From: Streptomyces sp. PCS3-D2
GTDB lineage: Bacteria; Actinomycetota; Actinomycetes; Streptomycetales; Streptomycetaceae
Length of the DNA stretch: 64,000 bases
Assembly (NCBI RefSeq): GCF_000612545.2
Contig: NZ_CP097800.1
Coordinates: 806,001 to 870,000 of the forward strand
Direction: 5' to 3'
In this document: in pieces, positions 52,925 through 63,216 of the stretch
Layout: each line of letters starts with the position of its first letter
Position numbering within the stretch: position 1 is the first letter of the stretch
Position numbers and translations under genes: made by a program
The notes under the pieces: generated by a model
Seen by the model: the letters and a program-made list of their open reading frames with translations, nothing else
What the model was told of the DNA's origin: nothing
Databases searched by the model: none

Positions 52925-54412
52925 TTACCAGTTCGCCGGGGCGTAGTCCTTGAGGAAGACGCCGAACAGGTCCTCGCCGGCCTCGCCGCGCACGATCGGG
53001 TCGTAGACCCGGGCCGCACCGTCGACCAGGTCGAGCGGGGCGTGGAAACCCTCCTCGGCGAGGCGCAGCTTGTCGAAGTGCGGACGCTCGTCGGTGATCC
53101 ACCCGGTGTCGACCGAGGTCATCAGGATCCGGTCGGCCTGGAACATCTCCTGGCCGCTGGTCCGGGTCACCATGTTCATCGCGGCCTTGGCCGCATTGGT
53201 GTTCGGGTGGCCCGCCCCCTTGTAACCGCGGCTGAAGACGCCCTCCATCGCCGACACGTTGACGACGTAAGCGCGCCCGCTGGACGACTTCCGGGCGGCG
53301 TCGGCCATGGCCGGCCGAAGGGCGCTGATCAGGATGAACGGCGACGTGTAGTTGCACAGCTGGGTCTCGAGCAGCTCCACCGGGGAGATCTGGTCGATGG
53401 TCTGCACCCAGGTGTTGCTCTCGACGACATCGGGCAGCAGCCCGCCCGCGTCGATCGCGGTGCCGGCGAGGTGCCGTTCGAGACTGGCGTTGCCCGCGAC
53501 CAGGGCGAGGTCGGCGACCTTCTGCGCCTCCAGGCCGCTCACCCCGACGGGCAGCGCCGCCAGGCCGTCGACCGCGCCGGAGTTGAAGGCTCCGATCACG
53601 TGGTGCGCGGGGAGTTCGCCGGCCGGCAGCGGTGCGCTCTCCCCCTCGACCAGTGCCGCGTAGGCGGTGGGCAGCCGGCGGACGGTCTGCGTCGCGTTGT
53701 TGATCAGGATGTCGAGCGGACCGGCCGCCGCGACCTGGTCGGCGAGGGCCACGGCCTGGGCCGGGTCGCGCAGGTCGATGCCGACGACCTCCAGGCGGTG
53801 CATCCAGTCCGCCGAGTCCTCCATCGCCTTGAAACGGCGGATGGCGTCCTTGGGGAAGCGCGTGGTGATCGTGGTGTGGGCGCCGTCGCGCAGCAGCCGC
53901 AGGGCGATGTACATGCCGATCTTGGCACGGCCGCCGGTGAGCAGCGCGCGCTTGCCGTCGAGGTCGGCGCGGGCCTCCCGCTTGGCGCGGTTCTCACCGG
54001 CGCACTTCGGGCACAGCTGGTGGTAGAAGTAGTCGACCTCGACGTATCGCGACTTGCAGACGTAGCAGGAGCGGGGGCGCTGGAGTATCCCGGCGATCCG
54101 GCCGGCCTCCGTGACCGAGGTGGGCAGGATGCCCTCGGTCTCGTCGTCGATGCGCTCGGCGGAGCCGGTCGCGGTCGCCTCGGTGACCGCCTTGTCGTTG
54201 GCGGTCTTGGCGGCGCGGCGCTCCTGGCGGCGGCGCTGCTTGACCGTGCGGTAGACGCCGGCCGTGGCGCGGCGCACGGCGATGGCGTCCGGGTGGTCGA
54301 CGTCGATCGTGTCGAGTTCGGCGAGCACGTCGAGGCAGAGCGCCAGCCGCTCGGGGTCGATGCCCGGTCCGTAGGCCTGTGCCTGGTCCTGGCTGTCTTC
54401 GGTCACCGTCAT
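52925..54412 (-). CDS. SDR oxidoreductase with N-terminal zinc-ribbon-like module
   Basis: A 495-residue protein. Residues 1-100 are helical and charged. A cysteine cluster, CYVCKSRYVEVDYFYHQLCPKC at about 112-133 (written here as CYVC and CPKC), looks like a zinc ribbon. The rest is a short-chain dehydrogenase domain: ALLTGGRAKIGMYIALRLL (nucleotide-binding glycines), DILINNATQTVRR (NNAT motif), VVNVSAMEGV (catalytic Ser) and a late SRGYKGAGHPNTNAAKAA with the Tyr-x3-Lys position altered relative to YxxxK. The long insert between NNAT and the Ser region is unusual. Substrate unknown. The ATG at 54412 is chosen over one at 54445. Confidence 0.85.
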   Translation of the reverse strand: MTVTEDSQDQAQAYGPGIDPERLALCLDVLAELDTIDVDHPDAIAVRRATAGVYRTVKQRRRQERRAAKTANDKAVTEATATGSAERIDDETEGILPTSVTEAGRIAGILQRPRSCYVCKSRYVEVDYFYHQLCPKCAGENRAKREARADLDGKRALLTGGRAKIGMYIALRLLRDGAHTTITTRFPKDAIRRFKAMEDSADWMHRLEVVGIDLRDPAQAVALADQVAAAGPLDILINNATQTVRRLPTAYAALVEGESAPLPAGELPAHHVIGAFNSGAVDGLAALPVGVSGLEAQKVADLALVAGNASLERHLAGTAIDAGGLLPDVVESNTWVQTIDQISPVELLETQLCNYTSPFILISALRPAMADAARKSSSGRAYVVNVSAMEGVFSRGYKGAGHPNTNAAKAAMNMVTRTSGQEMFQADRILMTSVDTGWITDERPHFDKLRLAEEGFHAPLDLVDGAARVYDPIVRGEAGEDLFGVFLKDYAPANW

Positions 54413-54702
54413 GGCCGCTGCCGTTCCTTGGTCACTCGTCCGCATCCGCCTGCTGCGGAGGTCCTCAAAAGAGGAACTGTACGGATCGCACACGCCCCGA
54501 GCCAAACCCGTCGGCAGGAACCTCACGGACCGCGAACGGGCCGTCACCGTACGGGTCCACGGGGTGGCCGTGGGGCGGCTCAGGGGTGGCGCTGCGCTGG
54601 TGGACGAGCCACGCTGCGTACTCCCGTACTACGGCGGGAGTACGACTCGTGACCACCTGTGGACGGAGGAATAGCGCAGATGGGTCGGGCATTGTGGACC
54701 TT
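54413..54702. promoter_or_regulatory. 290-bp divergent region with 10-bp inverted repeat
   Basis: CGTACTCCCG at 54617-54626 and CGGGAGTACG at 54635-54644 form a perfect inverted repeat with an 8-base loop, 59 bases before the permease start. It could be an operator or a leader hairpin. Short open frames on both strands here have only weak codon bias. A CATTGT box ends 7 bases before the ATG at 54703. Confidence 0.4.
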
Positions 54703-56841
<2,139 letters not shown>

Positions 56842-56977
56842 TCATTGCATGACAAGGGAGCAACGGGGCGCTGTTCAGCGGAACTTGACAATGACACGGC
56901 CGGCGTCGGCCTGGCCCGCCCCTCGGCGGGGTAGCGTCGGGCACAGCCCGCACACCGAAGCACGCAGGAGCGCACAG

Positions 56978-58423
56978 ATGAGCACCAGCACGGCCCGGAT
57001 CGGCGTCACCGGCCTCGCAGTCATGGGCAGCAACCTCGCCCGCAACTTCGCCCGCAACGGCTTCACCGTGGCCATCCACAACCGCACCACCGCCAAGACC
57101 ACGGCACTGGTGGAGCAGTTCGGCCACGAGGGCGCGTTCGTGGCCGCCGAGTCGGCCAAGGAGTTCGTCGATGCGCTGGAGCGCCCCCGGCGCATCGTCA
57201 TCATGGTGAAAGCCGGGGAGCCCACCGATGCGGTGATCCGCGAGTTCGCCCCGCTCCTGGAGGAGGGCGACGTCATCATCGACGGCGGGAACGCACACTT
57301 CGAGGACACCCGGCGCCGCGAACGGGAGCTGCGCGAGCAGGGCATCCACTTCGTGGGCGTGGGCATCTCGGGCGGCGAGGAGGGGGCCCTGCTCGGCCCG
57401 AGCATCATGCCGGGCGGCTCGAAGGAGTCGTACGCGTCGCTCGGCCCGCTGCTGGAGAAGATCGCGGCGAAGGCCGCCGACGGTACGCCGTGCACCTCCC
57501 ACGTGGGCCCCGACGGCGCCGGACACTTCGTCAAGATGGTCCACAACGGCATCGAGTACGCGGACATGCAGCTCATCGCCGAGGCCTACCACCTGCTGCG
57601 CGAGATCGCCGGCTACTCCCCCGCGGATATCGCGGAAACCTTCCGGGGCTGGAACCGCGGTCGCCTGGACTCGTACCTGATCGAGATCACGGCGGACGTG
57701 CTCGCCCATACGGACGCCGCGACCGGGAAGCCGTTCGTCGACGTCGTCGCCGACGCCGCCGAGCAGAAGGGCACGGGGCGCTGGACCGTACAGACCGCCC
57801 TGGACCTGGGGGTCCCGGTGTCGGGCATTGCCGAGGCCGTGTTCGCACGCGCCGTCTCGGGCCACGGCGACCTGCGCACGGCCGCTCGCGGCCTCGCGGG
57901 CCCGGCGCCCGCCGCCCTGTCGCCGGAGGCGGCGGACGCGTTCGCCGCCCAGGTGGAGGAGGCCCTGTACGCGTCGAAGATCGTCTCGTACACGCAGGGG
58001 TTCCACCAGATCCGGGCCGGGAGCGAGGAGTACGACTGGAAGGTGGACCTCGGCGCGGTGGCCTCCCTGTGGCGCGGCGGCTGCATCATCCGGGCGGCCT
58101 TCCTGGACCGGATCCGCGCCGCCTACGACGCCAGGCCCGATCTGCCCAGCCTGCTGGCGGACGAGCGCTTCGCCGGGGAGATCGGGGCGGCGCAGGAGGG
58201 CTGGCGGTCGGTGATCACCGCGGCGGTGGGTGCGGGCATCCCGGTGCCGGCCTTCGCCGCCTCACTGGCGTACTACGACGCGCTGCGCGCGGAGCGGCTC
58301 CCGGCGGCCCTCACCCAGGGCCAGCGGGACTTCTTCGGAGCGCACACCTACCGGCGCACCGACCGTGAGGGTTCCTTCCACACCCTCTGGAGCGGCGACC
58401 GCTCCGAGGTCCGCACGGGCTGA
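56978..58423 (+). CDS. gnd: 6-phosphogluconate dehydrogenase, decarboxylating
   Basis: A 481-residue enzyme of the oxidative pentose phosphate pathway, converting 6-phosphogluconate to ribulose 5-phosphate with NADP. The N-terminal nucleotide motif is IGVTGLAVMGSNLARNFARNG followed by NRTTAK, whose Arg favours NADP. The catalytic and substrate motifs are intact: DGGNAHFEDTRRRE, GVGISGGEEGALLGPSIMPGG and GAGHFVKMVHNGIEYADMQ. Full length for the dimeric long form. The ATG at 56978 has CAGGAG 7 bases upstream. Confidence 0.96.
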   Translation: MSTSTARIGVTGLAVMGSNLARNFARNGFTVAIHNRTTAKTTALVEQFGHEGAFVAAESAKEFVDALERPRRIVIMVKAGEPTDAVIREFAPLLEEGDVIIDGGNAHFEDTRRRERELREQGIHFVGVGISGGEEGALLGPSIMPGGSKESYASLGPLLEKIAAKAADGTPCTSHVGPDGAGHFVKMVHNGIEYADMQLIAEAYHLLREIAGYSPADIAETFRGWNRGRLDSYLIEITADVLAHTDAATGKPFVDVVADAAEQKGTGRWTVQTALDLGVPVSGIAEAVFARAVSGHGDLRTAARGLAGPAPAALSPEAADAFAAQVEEALYASKIVSYTQGFHQIRAGSEEYDWKVDLGAVASLWRGGCIIRAAFLDRIRAAYDARPDLPSLLADERFAGEIGAAQEGWRSVITAAVGAGIPVPAFAASLAYYDALRAERLPAALTQGQRDFFGAHTYRRTDREGSFHTLWSGDRSEVRTG

Positions 58424-58680
58424 CGCCGCCGGGGCCTCCGGAGGGCCGTTGGGGCCGGGCAGGGCGTGCCGCGGAGCGGACGGGTGAGCCGCCGCGGGCG
58501 TCACCGGCCGAGGACGCGCGGCGGCAAGGGTCGGGCCCTCGGGCCCGACCCGACCGGCCAGCCCGCAGAAAGGGGGGCGCGGCCACCGAAAGGTGCGCGG
58601 CCATCGGCCTTCCCCGAGACCTGGAGGGGGCCCGCCCGAGCAGTGCCCGCGACGGCCGAAGGCGGATCACACCGTCCACG
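58424..58680. other. intergenic region after gnd
   Basis: The stretch up to the ArsR operator contains the gnd terminator hairpin and otherwise no coding signature. Confidence 0.4.
58528..58551 (+). terminator. terminator downstream of gnd
   Basis: GGGTCGGGCCC at 58528-58538 and GGGCCCGACCC at 58541-58551 form a perfect 11-bp stem around TC, 104 bases after the gnd stop. Confidence 0.72.
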
Positions 58681-58700
58681 AATTGCAGAAGTTTGCAATT
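58681..58700. promoter_or_regulatory. ArsR-type operator, AATTGCA-N6-TGCAATT
   Basis: A perfect 7-bp inverted repeat with a 6-base centre in an AT-rich patch, 92 bases before the first ArsR gene. The same TTGCA-N6-TGCAA core recurs at 62378-62395 before the second ArsR gene. Its spacing fits a winged-helix dimer of the ArsR/SmtB family. Confidence 0.7.
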
Positions 58701-58792
58701 TCATAGATGCTGTGACGACTGTGCCCTCCGGGAGACCCGGGCACAGCGCCAGGCGTTCGCCCCTCCCGGGGTCGTGAGAAGGGTGCGAGACC

Positions 58793-59134
58793 GTGCCGGT
58801 TCCGCTGTACCAGGCCAAGGCCGAATTCTTCAGGATGCTCGGGCACCCGGTGCGGATAAGGATCCTGGAGCTGCTGCAGGCAGGTCCGATGCCGGTACGG
58901 GACCTGCTGGCCGCGATCGAGGTCGAGCCGTCCGCCCTGTCGCAGCAGCTCGCGGTCCTGCGCCGGTCCGGGATCGTCACCTCGACGCGCAACGGCGCGA
59001 CGGTCGTCTACGAGCTGGCGGGCGGGGACGTCGCGCAGCTGATGCTGGCGGCACGGCGGATCCTGACCGAGGTCCTGACCGGGCAGAGCGAACTGCTGGA
59101 GGAACTGCGTGAGTCCGGGGTCGCGGCCCCGTGA
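58793..59134 (+). CDS. ArsR family regulator, first copy, cysteine-free
   Basis: A 113-residue winged-helix regulator. YQAKAEFFRMLGHPVRIRILELL opens the fold, and VEPSALSQQLAVLRRSGIV is the recognition helix. The protein contains no cysteine, so it lacks the ELCVCDL metal site of ArsR proper and cannot be a disulfide sensor; the signal is unknown. GTG at 58793 has GAAGGG upstream. Its stop overlaps the SulP start in GTGA, so it heads a five-gene operon. It is closely similar to the second ArsR at 62454, especially in the recognition helix. Confidence 0.9.
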   Translation: MPVPLYQAKAEFFRMLGHPVRIRILELLQAGPMPVRDLLAAIEVEPSALSQQLAVLRRSGIVTSTRNGATVVYELAGGDVAQLMLAARRILTEVLTGQSELLEELRESGVAAP

Positions 59135-60861
59135 CCGCGCGTTCCTTCCTGACGTCCGCAGTCGGGCGGATCCGCTCGGTGCTGCCGGTCCGGGCGGACT
59201 TCGCGGCGATGGCCCGCAGTCCCCGCCAGGACCTCCTGGCCGGGCTGACCGTGGCGATCGTGGCCCTCCCCCTCGCACTCGGGTTCGGGGTCTCCTCCGG
59301 GCTGGGCGCGGAGGCGGGGCTGGCCACCGCCGTGGTCGCGGGCGCGCTCGCCGCTCTGCTGGGCGGGTCGAACCTCCAGGTGTCCGGCCCGACCGGTGCG
59401 ATGACCGTGGTTCTGGTGCCGATCGTCGCCCGGTACGGGCCCGCCGGTGTGCTGACCGTCGGCCTGATGGCCGGCGTGCTCCTGATCGGGCTCGCCCTGC
59501 TGCGGGCCGGGCGGTACATGCGGTACGTACCCGCACCGGTGGTGGAGGGGTTCACCCTCGGGATCGCCTGCGTGATCGGCCTGCAGCAGATACCCCACGC
59601 GCTCGGCGTCGACAAGCCCGAGGGTGAAAAGGTCGTGCTCGTGGCGGTACGGGCGTTCGCGGACTGGGTGGCCTCCCCGAACTGGACCGCGATCAGCCTC
59701 TCGGCCGGGGTCGCGGCCGCGATGCTGGCGGGCGCCCGGTGGAAGCCTGCGATCCCGTTCTCGATCCTCGCGGTGATCGCAGCCACCGTGATCACACAGG
59801 TCTTCCACCGTGACGCGGCGGCCCCCATCGGGGACCTGCCCTCCGGCCTGCCCACCCCCTCCCTCGCCTTCCTCGACGCCTCTGCCTTCGGCTCGCTGCT
59901 CGCCCCGGCGGTCGCCGTCGCAGCACTCGCCGCGCTGGAGTCCCTGCTGTCTGCCACCGTCGCGGACGGGATGACGGTGGGGCAGCAGCACGACCCGGAC
60001 AAGGAACTCTTCGGACAGGGCATCGCCAACCTGGCCGCCCCGCTGTTCGGCGGTGTTCCCGCGACCGCGGCCATCGCGCGCACGGCTGTCAACGTCCGCG
60101 CCGGCGCTTCTTCCCGCCTCGCCGCACTCACCCATGCCGCCGTACTCGCCGTGATCGTGTTCGCCGCGGCGCCCCTCGTCGCGAAGATCCCCCTGGCCGC
60201 ACTGGCCGGCGTGCTGCTGGCGACCGCGATCCGCATGGTGGAGGTCGGCTCCCTGCGGGCGATGGCGAAGGCCACCCGCTCCGACGCCGTCGTCCTCGTC
60301 CTCACCGCCGCAGCCACGCTGATCCTCGATCTCGTCTACGCGGTGATCATCGGTCTGGTCGTCGCCGGAGCCCTGGCCCTGAAGGCGGTGGGGGAGCAGG
60401 TCCGGTTGGAACAGGTCGACTTCCGCCCGGACCTGCCCGGCGAACACAGCGACGAGGAACACGCACTGCTGGCCGAGCACATCGTCGCCTACCGCATCGA
60501 CGGCCCCCTCTTCTTCGCCGGCGCCCACCGCTTCCTCCTCGAACTCTCCGAGGTCGCCGACGTGAAGGTGGTCATCCTGCGCATGTCGAGGGTGACCACT
60601 CTGGACGCCACCGGCGCACTCGTCCTGAAGGACGCGGTGCAGAAGCTGCACCGGCGCGGCATCACCGTCCTGACCTCCGGCATCCGGCCCGCCCAGCGCC
60701 GGGCCCTCGACGCCGTCGGCGCCCTGGACCTGCTGCGCCTGGAGGGTCGCGAGTACGCCACCACTCCCGAGGCGATCGCCGGCGCCCGCAAGCACCTGGA
60801 GCAGGCGGGCCTGCTTCCGCTCCACCACCGACCGCACCGTTTCCGGAAGGCCGCACGATGA
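59131..60861 (+). CDS. SulP family anion transporter with STAS domain
   Basis: A 576-residue SulP protein. About 12-14 hydrophobic segments span residues 30-425, with the signature region GLTVAIVALPLALGFGVSSGL and VSGPTGAMTVVLVPIVARYG that forms the anion site. A cytoplasmic STAS domain occupies about 440-560, with LRMSRVTTLDATGALVLKD; the Thr in LDATG aligns with the phosphorylated Ser of SpoIIAA-type proteins. Substrates of the family are sulfate, bicarbonate or dicarboxylates, and I cannot tell which. GTG overlaps the ArsR stop and the 3' end overlaps the next ATG. Confidence 0.92.
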   Translation: MTARSFLTSAVGRIRSVLPVRADFAAMARSPRQDLLAGLTVAIVALPLALGFGVSSGLGAEAGLATAVVAGALAALLGGSNLQVSGPTGAMTVVLVPIVARYGPAGVLTVGLMAGVLLIGLALLRAGRYMRYVPAPVVEGFTLGIACVIGLQQIPHALGVDKPEGEKVVLVAVRAFADWVASPNWTAISLSAGVAAAMLAGARWKPAIPFSILAVIAATVITQVFHRDAAAPIGDLPSGLPTPSLAFLDASAFGSLLAPAVAVAALAALESLLSATVADGMTVGQQHDPDKELFGQGIANLAAPLFGGVPATAAIARTAVNVRAGASSRLAALTHAAVLAVIVFAAAPLVAKIPLAALAGVLLATAIRMVEVGSLRAMAKATRSDAVVLVLTAAATLILDLVYAVIIGLVVAGALALKAVGEQVRLEQVDFRPDLPGEHSDEEHALLAEHIVAYRIDGPLFFAGAHRFLLELSEVADVKVVILRMSRVTTLDATGALVLKDAVQKLHRRGITVLTSGIRPAQRRALDAVGALDLLRLEGREYATTPEAIAGARKHLEQAGLLPLHHRPHRFRKAAR

Positions 60862-61280
60862 CCCTCCCCGCCGAACTGCGCATGATCGAGGTCTCCGGCA
60901 CCGAGGCCCTGTGGCTTCTCGAAGGATCCACCCAGGGCCGGCTCGTCTACGTGCAGCGGGATCTGGCCGTCGTCCGCCCCGCCGCACACGTGATGGAGTA
61001 CGGGCGCCTCGTCGTCCGCACCCCTGTGCAAGCCGCGGCCGTTCCCGGCCGGGCCCTGCTGACCTACCAGGTCGACGAGATCCGCACCGCGGCCGGCACC
61101 GGCTGGACGGTGACCGCGCACGGCCCCGCCGACGTCATCTCGGACCCGGACGAGGCCGCCCACTACCGGCGCACCCTGCCCGGCTGGACCCACGGCCCGC
61201 ACGACACCCTGCTGCGCCTGCACCCGCAGCAGATCTCCGGATTCCGCCTCGCCCGCACGGTCCCGGGGGCAGGCCGGTGA
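60858..61280 (+). CDS. FMN-binding split-barrel (PPOX-type) protein
   Basis: A 140-residue protein of the pyridoxamine 5'-phosphate oxidase-like fold. It has ALWLLEGSTQGRLVYVQRD-LAVVRPAAHVMEYGRLVVRT (two beta hairpins), LLTYQVDEIR and TGWTVTAHGPADVI. Relatives are flavin or F420 reductases or heme/biliverdin binders; the sequence does not decide which. Its ATG overlaps the SulP stop in ATGA and its own stop overlaps the kinase gene in GTGA, so it is firmly part of the transporter operon. Confidence 0.85.
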   Translation: MTLPAELRMIEVSGTEALWLLEGSTQGRLVYVQRDLAVVRPAAHVMEYGRLVVRTPVQAAAVPGRALLTYQVDEIRTAAGTGWTVTAHGPADVISDPDEAAHYRRTLPGWTHGPHDTLLRLHPQQISGFRLARTVPGAGR

Positions 61281-61702
61281 GCGTCCGAGCCGAGACGCTG
61301 CCCTACCGGCACGTACTGGTCGTACCGGCCATGGGCTCGGCGGTGCGCATCGCCCGCGAGACCACCGAACTCGTCCTCGTGGAATGCGGAGTGGGGCTCC
61401 GGCATCCGAGCGTGGGCCCGGCCCTGCTGATCCTGGCCGAGCTGGTCACCAACGCCGTCCGCCACGCCGCCGTGCTGTCCCCGACGGTCACGGTCACCTA
61501 CGCGCACGGCCCGGGGGCGTTCGCGTTCGCCGTCCACGACCGCCACCCCTACCAGCCGGCCCTGTTCGGGGCGCTCGCCACCGCCCCGGGCAGCGGCCTG
61601 GCCATGGTGGCCGAAATGACCATGGAGCTCGCCGGCACCGCCGTCGTCCAGCCCGACGCGGACGGACGCGGCAAGGCCATCCGGATCACCCTCCCCCTGT
61701 GA
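61277..61702 (+). CDS. RsbW-like HATPase (anti-sigma-factor-type serine kinase)
   Basis: A 141-residue stand-alone GHKL ATPase. The N-box is ALLILAELVTNAVRHAA, with Glu and Asn for Mg-ATP. The following box is AFAVHDRHPYQP, which replaces the usual DxGxG, and APGSGLAMVAEM is the second glycine box. Proteins of this type phosphorylate STAS-domain partners on Ser or Thr. Here two STAS partners are encoded alongside it: the SulP C-terminus and the next gene. GTG overlaps the upstream stop in GTGA. Confidence 0.88.
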   Translation: MSVRAETLPYRHVLVVPAMGSAVRIARETTELVLVECGVGLRHPSVGPALLILAELVTNAVRHAAVLSPTVTVTYAHGPGAFAFAVHDRHPYQPALFGALATAPGSGLAMVAEMTMELAGTAVVQPDADGRGKAIRITLPL

Positions 61703-61719
61703 AGCAAGAGGACATGACG

Positions 61720-62130
61720 ATGACGATCGAATGGCACTACACCACCCGCCAGGACCTGGGCGTGCTGTCCCTGACCGGGTACCTCGGCGCGGACGCCACC
61801 GACCGGTTCACCGGCGCCGTCGGCTGGGCGCTCGCCCGGGGCACCGGCCCGGTCATCCTCGACCTGACCGGGCTTCTGGGCTGGTCCGCCGGCGGGCAGA
61901 TCGCCGTCGCCCAGGCCGCCCGCCGGCTCGCCGAGAGCGGGCGCCCCCTGGAGCTCGCGGCCATCCCCGCGGACGGCTCCCTCGTCCCCGACGCCGCCTG
62001 CCCGCCCGTCCCCGTCCACTGCGACCTCGCCGCCGCCCTGGCCGCCCACGGGGCGCAGGAAACGGTCAAGCGGTGGAGCACCGATGGCTGGCACGCCCCG
62101 CCGTCCCCCGGGGAACCCTCCCTCGCATGA
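61720..62130 (+). CDS. STAS-domain protein (anti-sigma antagonist type)
   Basis: A 136-residue STAS protein. The core reads LGVLSLTGYLGADATDRFTGAV, GPVILDLTGLLGWSAGGQIAV and RPLELAAIPADG. At the conserved D-S-S-G phosphorylation loop the sequence is W-S-A-G: the Asp is replaced by Trp while the phosphorylatable first Ser is kept. A Pro-rich tail follows residue 110. The ATG at 61720 has AGAGGA 7 bases upstream; an ATG two codons earlier is too close to it. It lies 17 bases after the kinase gene, so they probably act together. Confidence 0.83.
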   Translation: MTIEWHYTTRQDLGVLSLTGYLGADATDRFTGAVGWALARGTGPVILDLTGLLGWSAGGQIAVAQAARRLAESGRPLELAAIPADGSLVPDAACPPVPVHCDLAAALAAHGAQETVKRWSTDGWHAPPSPGEPSLA

Positions 62131-62377
62131 GACCAGCCGTATCCCCCTCTCGCCAGGACTCACCAGGAGAGGACGGGGACACCGGAACCACGAGCGACGT
62201 CAGGCGCGGCATCCTGGCCGCCGGCAACCGCCTCGCCTCCGCCCTGAGGGGTACGTCGGACGGAGCCCGAAGGAAGTGGGGCCCGGTCCGCAGGACCGGG
62301 TTCCCCACCAGGCCCGACCGGCGGCGAGGTCCATGCCGGTGGACCGCACGTCACCAGGGGCACCCACCGGGACCCGA
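62131..62377. other. intergenic region before second ArsR gene
   Basis: Contains the operon terminator hairpin and no coding signature that I trust. Together with the operator and leader it makes a 323-base gap. Confidence 0.4.
62282..62300 (+). terminator. terminator of the SulP-STAS operon
   Basis: CCCGGTCC at 62282-62289 pairs with GGACCGGG at 62293-62300 around GCA. Confidence 0.6.
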
Positions 62378-62395
62378 CTTGCAGGGATCTGCAAT
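62378..62395. promoter_or_regulatory. ArsR-type operator, second copy (CTTGCA-N6-TGCAAT)
   Basis: Same core, arm length and 6-base centre as the operator at 58681-58700, 58 bases before the second ArsR start. One outer base differs. Confidence 0.68.
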
Positions 62396-62453
62396 CGTGG
62401 AGGTCACAGGTGTGAGGAGGGCGAACGGATGCCCCACGAAGGAGCGGTCCCGG

Positions 62454-62828
62454 GTGGATGAGATGGGTAGTCACGGCAAGGCCACGCAGGCGAGTACGCC
62501 GCTGTACCAGCTGAAGTCCGAGTTCTTCAAGACGCTCGGGCACCCGGTCCGCATCCGCGTGCTGGAGCTCCTGTCCGTACGTGAGCACGCGGTCGCGGAG
62601 ATGCTGCCGGAGGTCGGGGTGGAGGCCGCGAGCCTCTCGCAGCAGCTGGCCGTCCTGCGCAAGGCCAACCTGGTGGTCACCCGCCGGGAAGGGTCGAACG
62701 TCCACTACTCGCTCGCCGACTCCCGGATCGCCGAACTCCTGGGGGTCGCCCGCAGCATCCTCTCCGGCGTCCTGGAAGGCCAGGCCGAGCTCCTGGCGGA
62801 CCTGCGCGCCAGCCGGACCGGCCCGTAG
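62454..62828 (+). CDS. ArsR family regulator, second copy, cysteine-free
   Basis: A 124-residue paralogue of the regulator at 58793. YQLKSEFFKTLGHPVRIRVLELL and VEAASLSQQLAVLRKANLV are nearly the same as in the first copy, with the DNA-reading residues SLSQQLAVLR conserved, so both should bind the same operators. It also has no cysteine. GTG at 62454 has GGAG 9 bases upstream; an ATG at 62463 is the alternative. It has its own operator and probably its own promoter, separated from the upstream operon by a hairpin. Confidence 0.9.
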   Translation: MDEMGSHGKATQASTPLYQLKSEFFKTLGHPVRIRVLELLSVREHAVAEMLPEVGVEAASLSQQLAVLRKANLVVTRREGSNVHYSLADSRIAELLGVARSILSGVLEGQAELLADLRASRTGP

Positions 62829-62988
62829 CCGGTACGCCACGGTGACGCCTCGGGCTGGGCCCGCGCCGCGTGCGGCGGCCGCCCTGCCGTCTGTGCGGGT
62901 GCACCGCGTCCGTCACCCCGGAAGCCCGTCCGTGGTTCCCCGCCCTGCCCGGACAGGACGCCCGAATCGGAGCCCTCCGGATCACACG

Positions 62989-63180
62989 TCAGCTCCAGGG
63001 GCCGGGCTGGGGAACCGGCGCGGGGCCCGGGGGCGGGGGTACCGGGTCCGGCTCGGGGACGGGACCGGGTACGGGCGGCACCGGGCGCGGGATCGGCTCG
63101 GGGTCCGGGAACGGGCTGGGCGCCGGTGTCGGGTCGGGCTCGGGGGCCGGCGGCTGCGTGTCTTCGAGTTTTCGCACCAT
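62989..63180 (-). CDS. proline-rich small peptide, weakly supported
   Basis: 63 residues from an ATG at 63180 with GGGAAAG upstream. MVRKLEDTQPP is followed by PEPDPxP-type repeats to the end (PDPEPIPRPVPPVPGP). Codon bias favours this strand, but repetitive C-rich sequence makes the evidence soft. It would be a soluble, unstructured peptide. No family recognised. Confidence 0.42.
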   Translation of the reverse strand: MVRKLEDTQPPAPEPDPTPAPSPFPDPEPIPRPVPPVPGPVPEPDPVPPPPGPAPVPQPGPWS

Positions 63181-63216
63181 GTACGGCACTTTCCCGCGAT
63201 TGCGCCCCGTACGCCC

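Noticed and set aside
54413-54702. Short open frames of 75-87 codons on both strands before the permease
   Set aside because: Third-position bias is only about 72-80% on either strand and no ribosome site or family match is visible. The inverted repeat there is better explained as a control element.
56885-56890. Perfect TTGACA upstream of gnd as a -35 box
   Set aside because: No TANNNT lies 16-19 bases downstream. TAGCGT at 56932 is too far away to pair with it.
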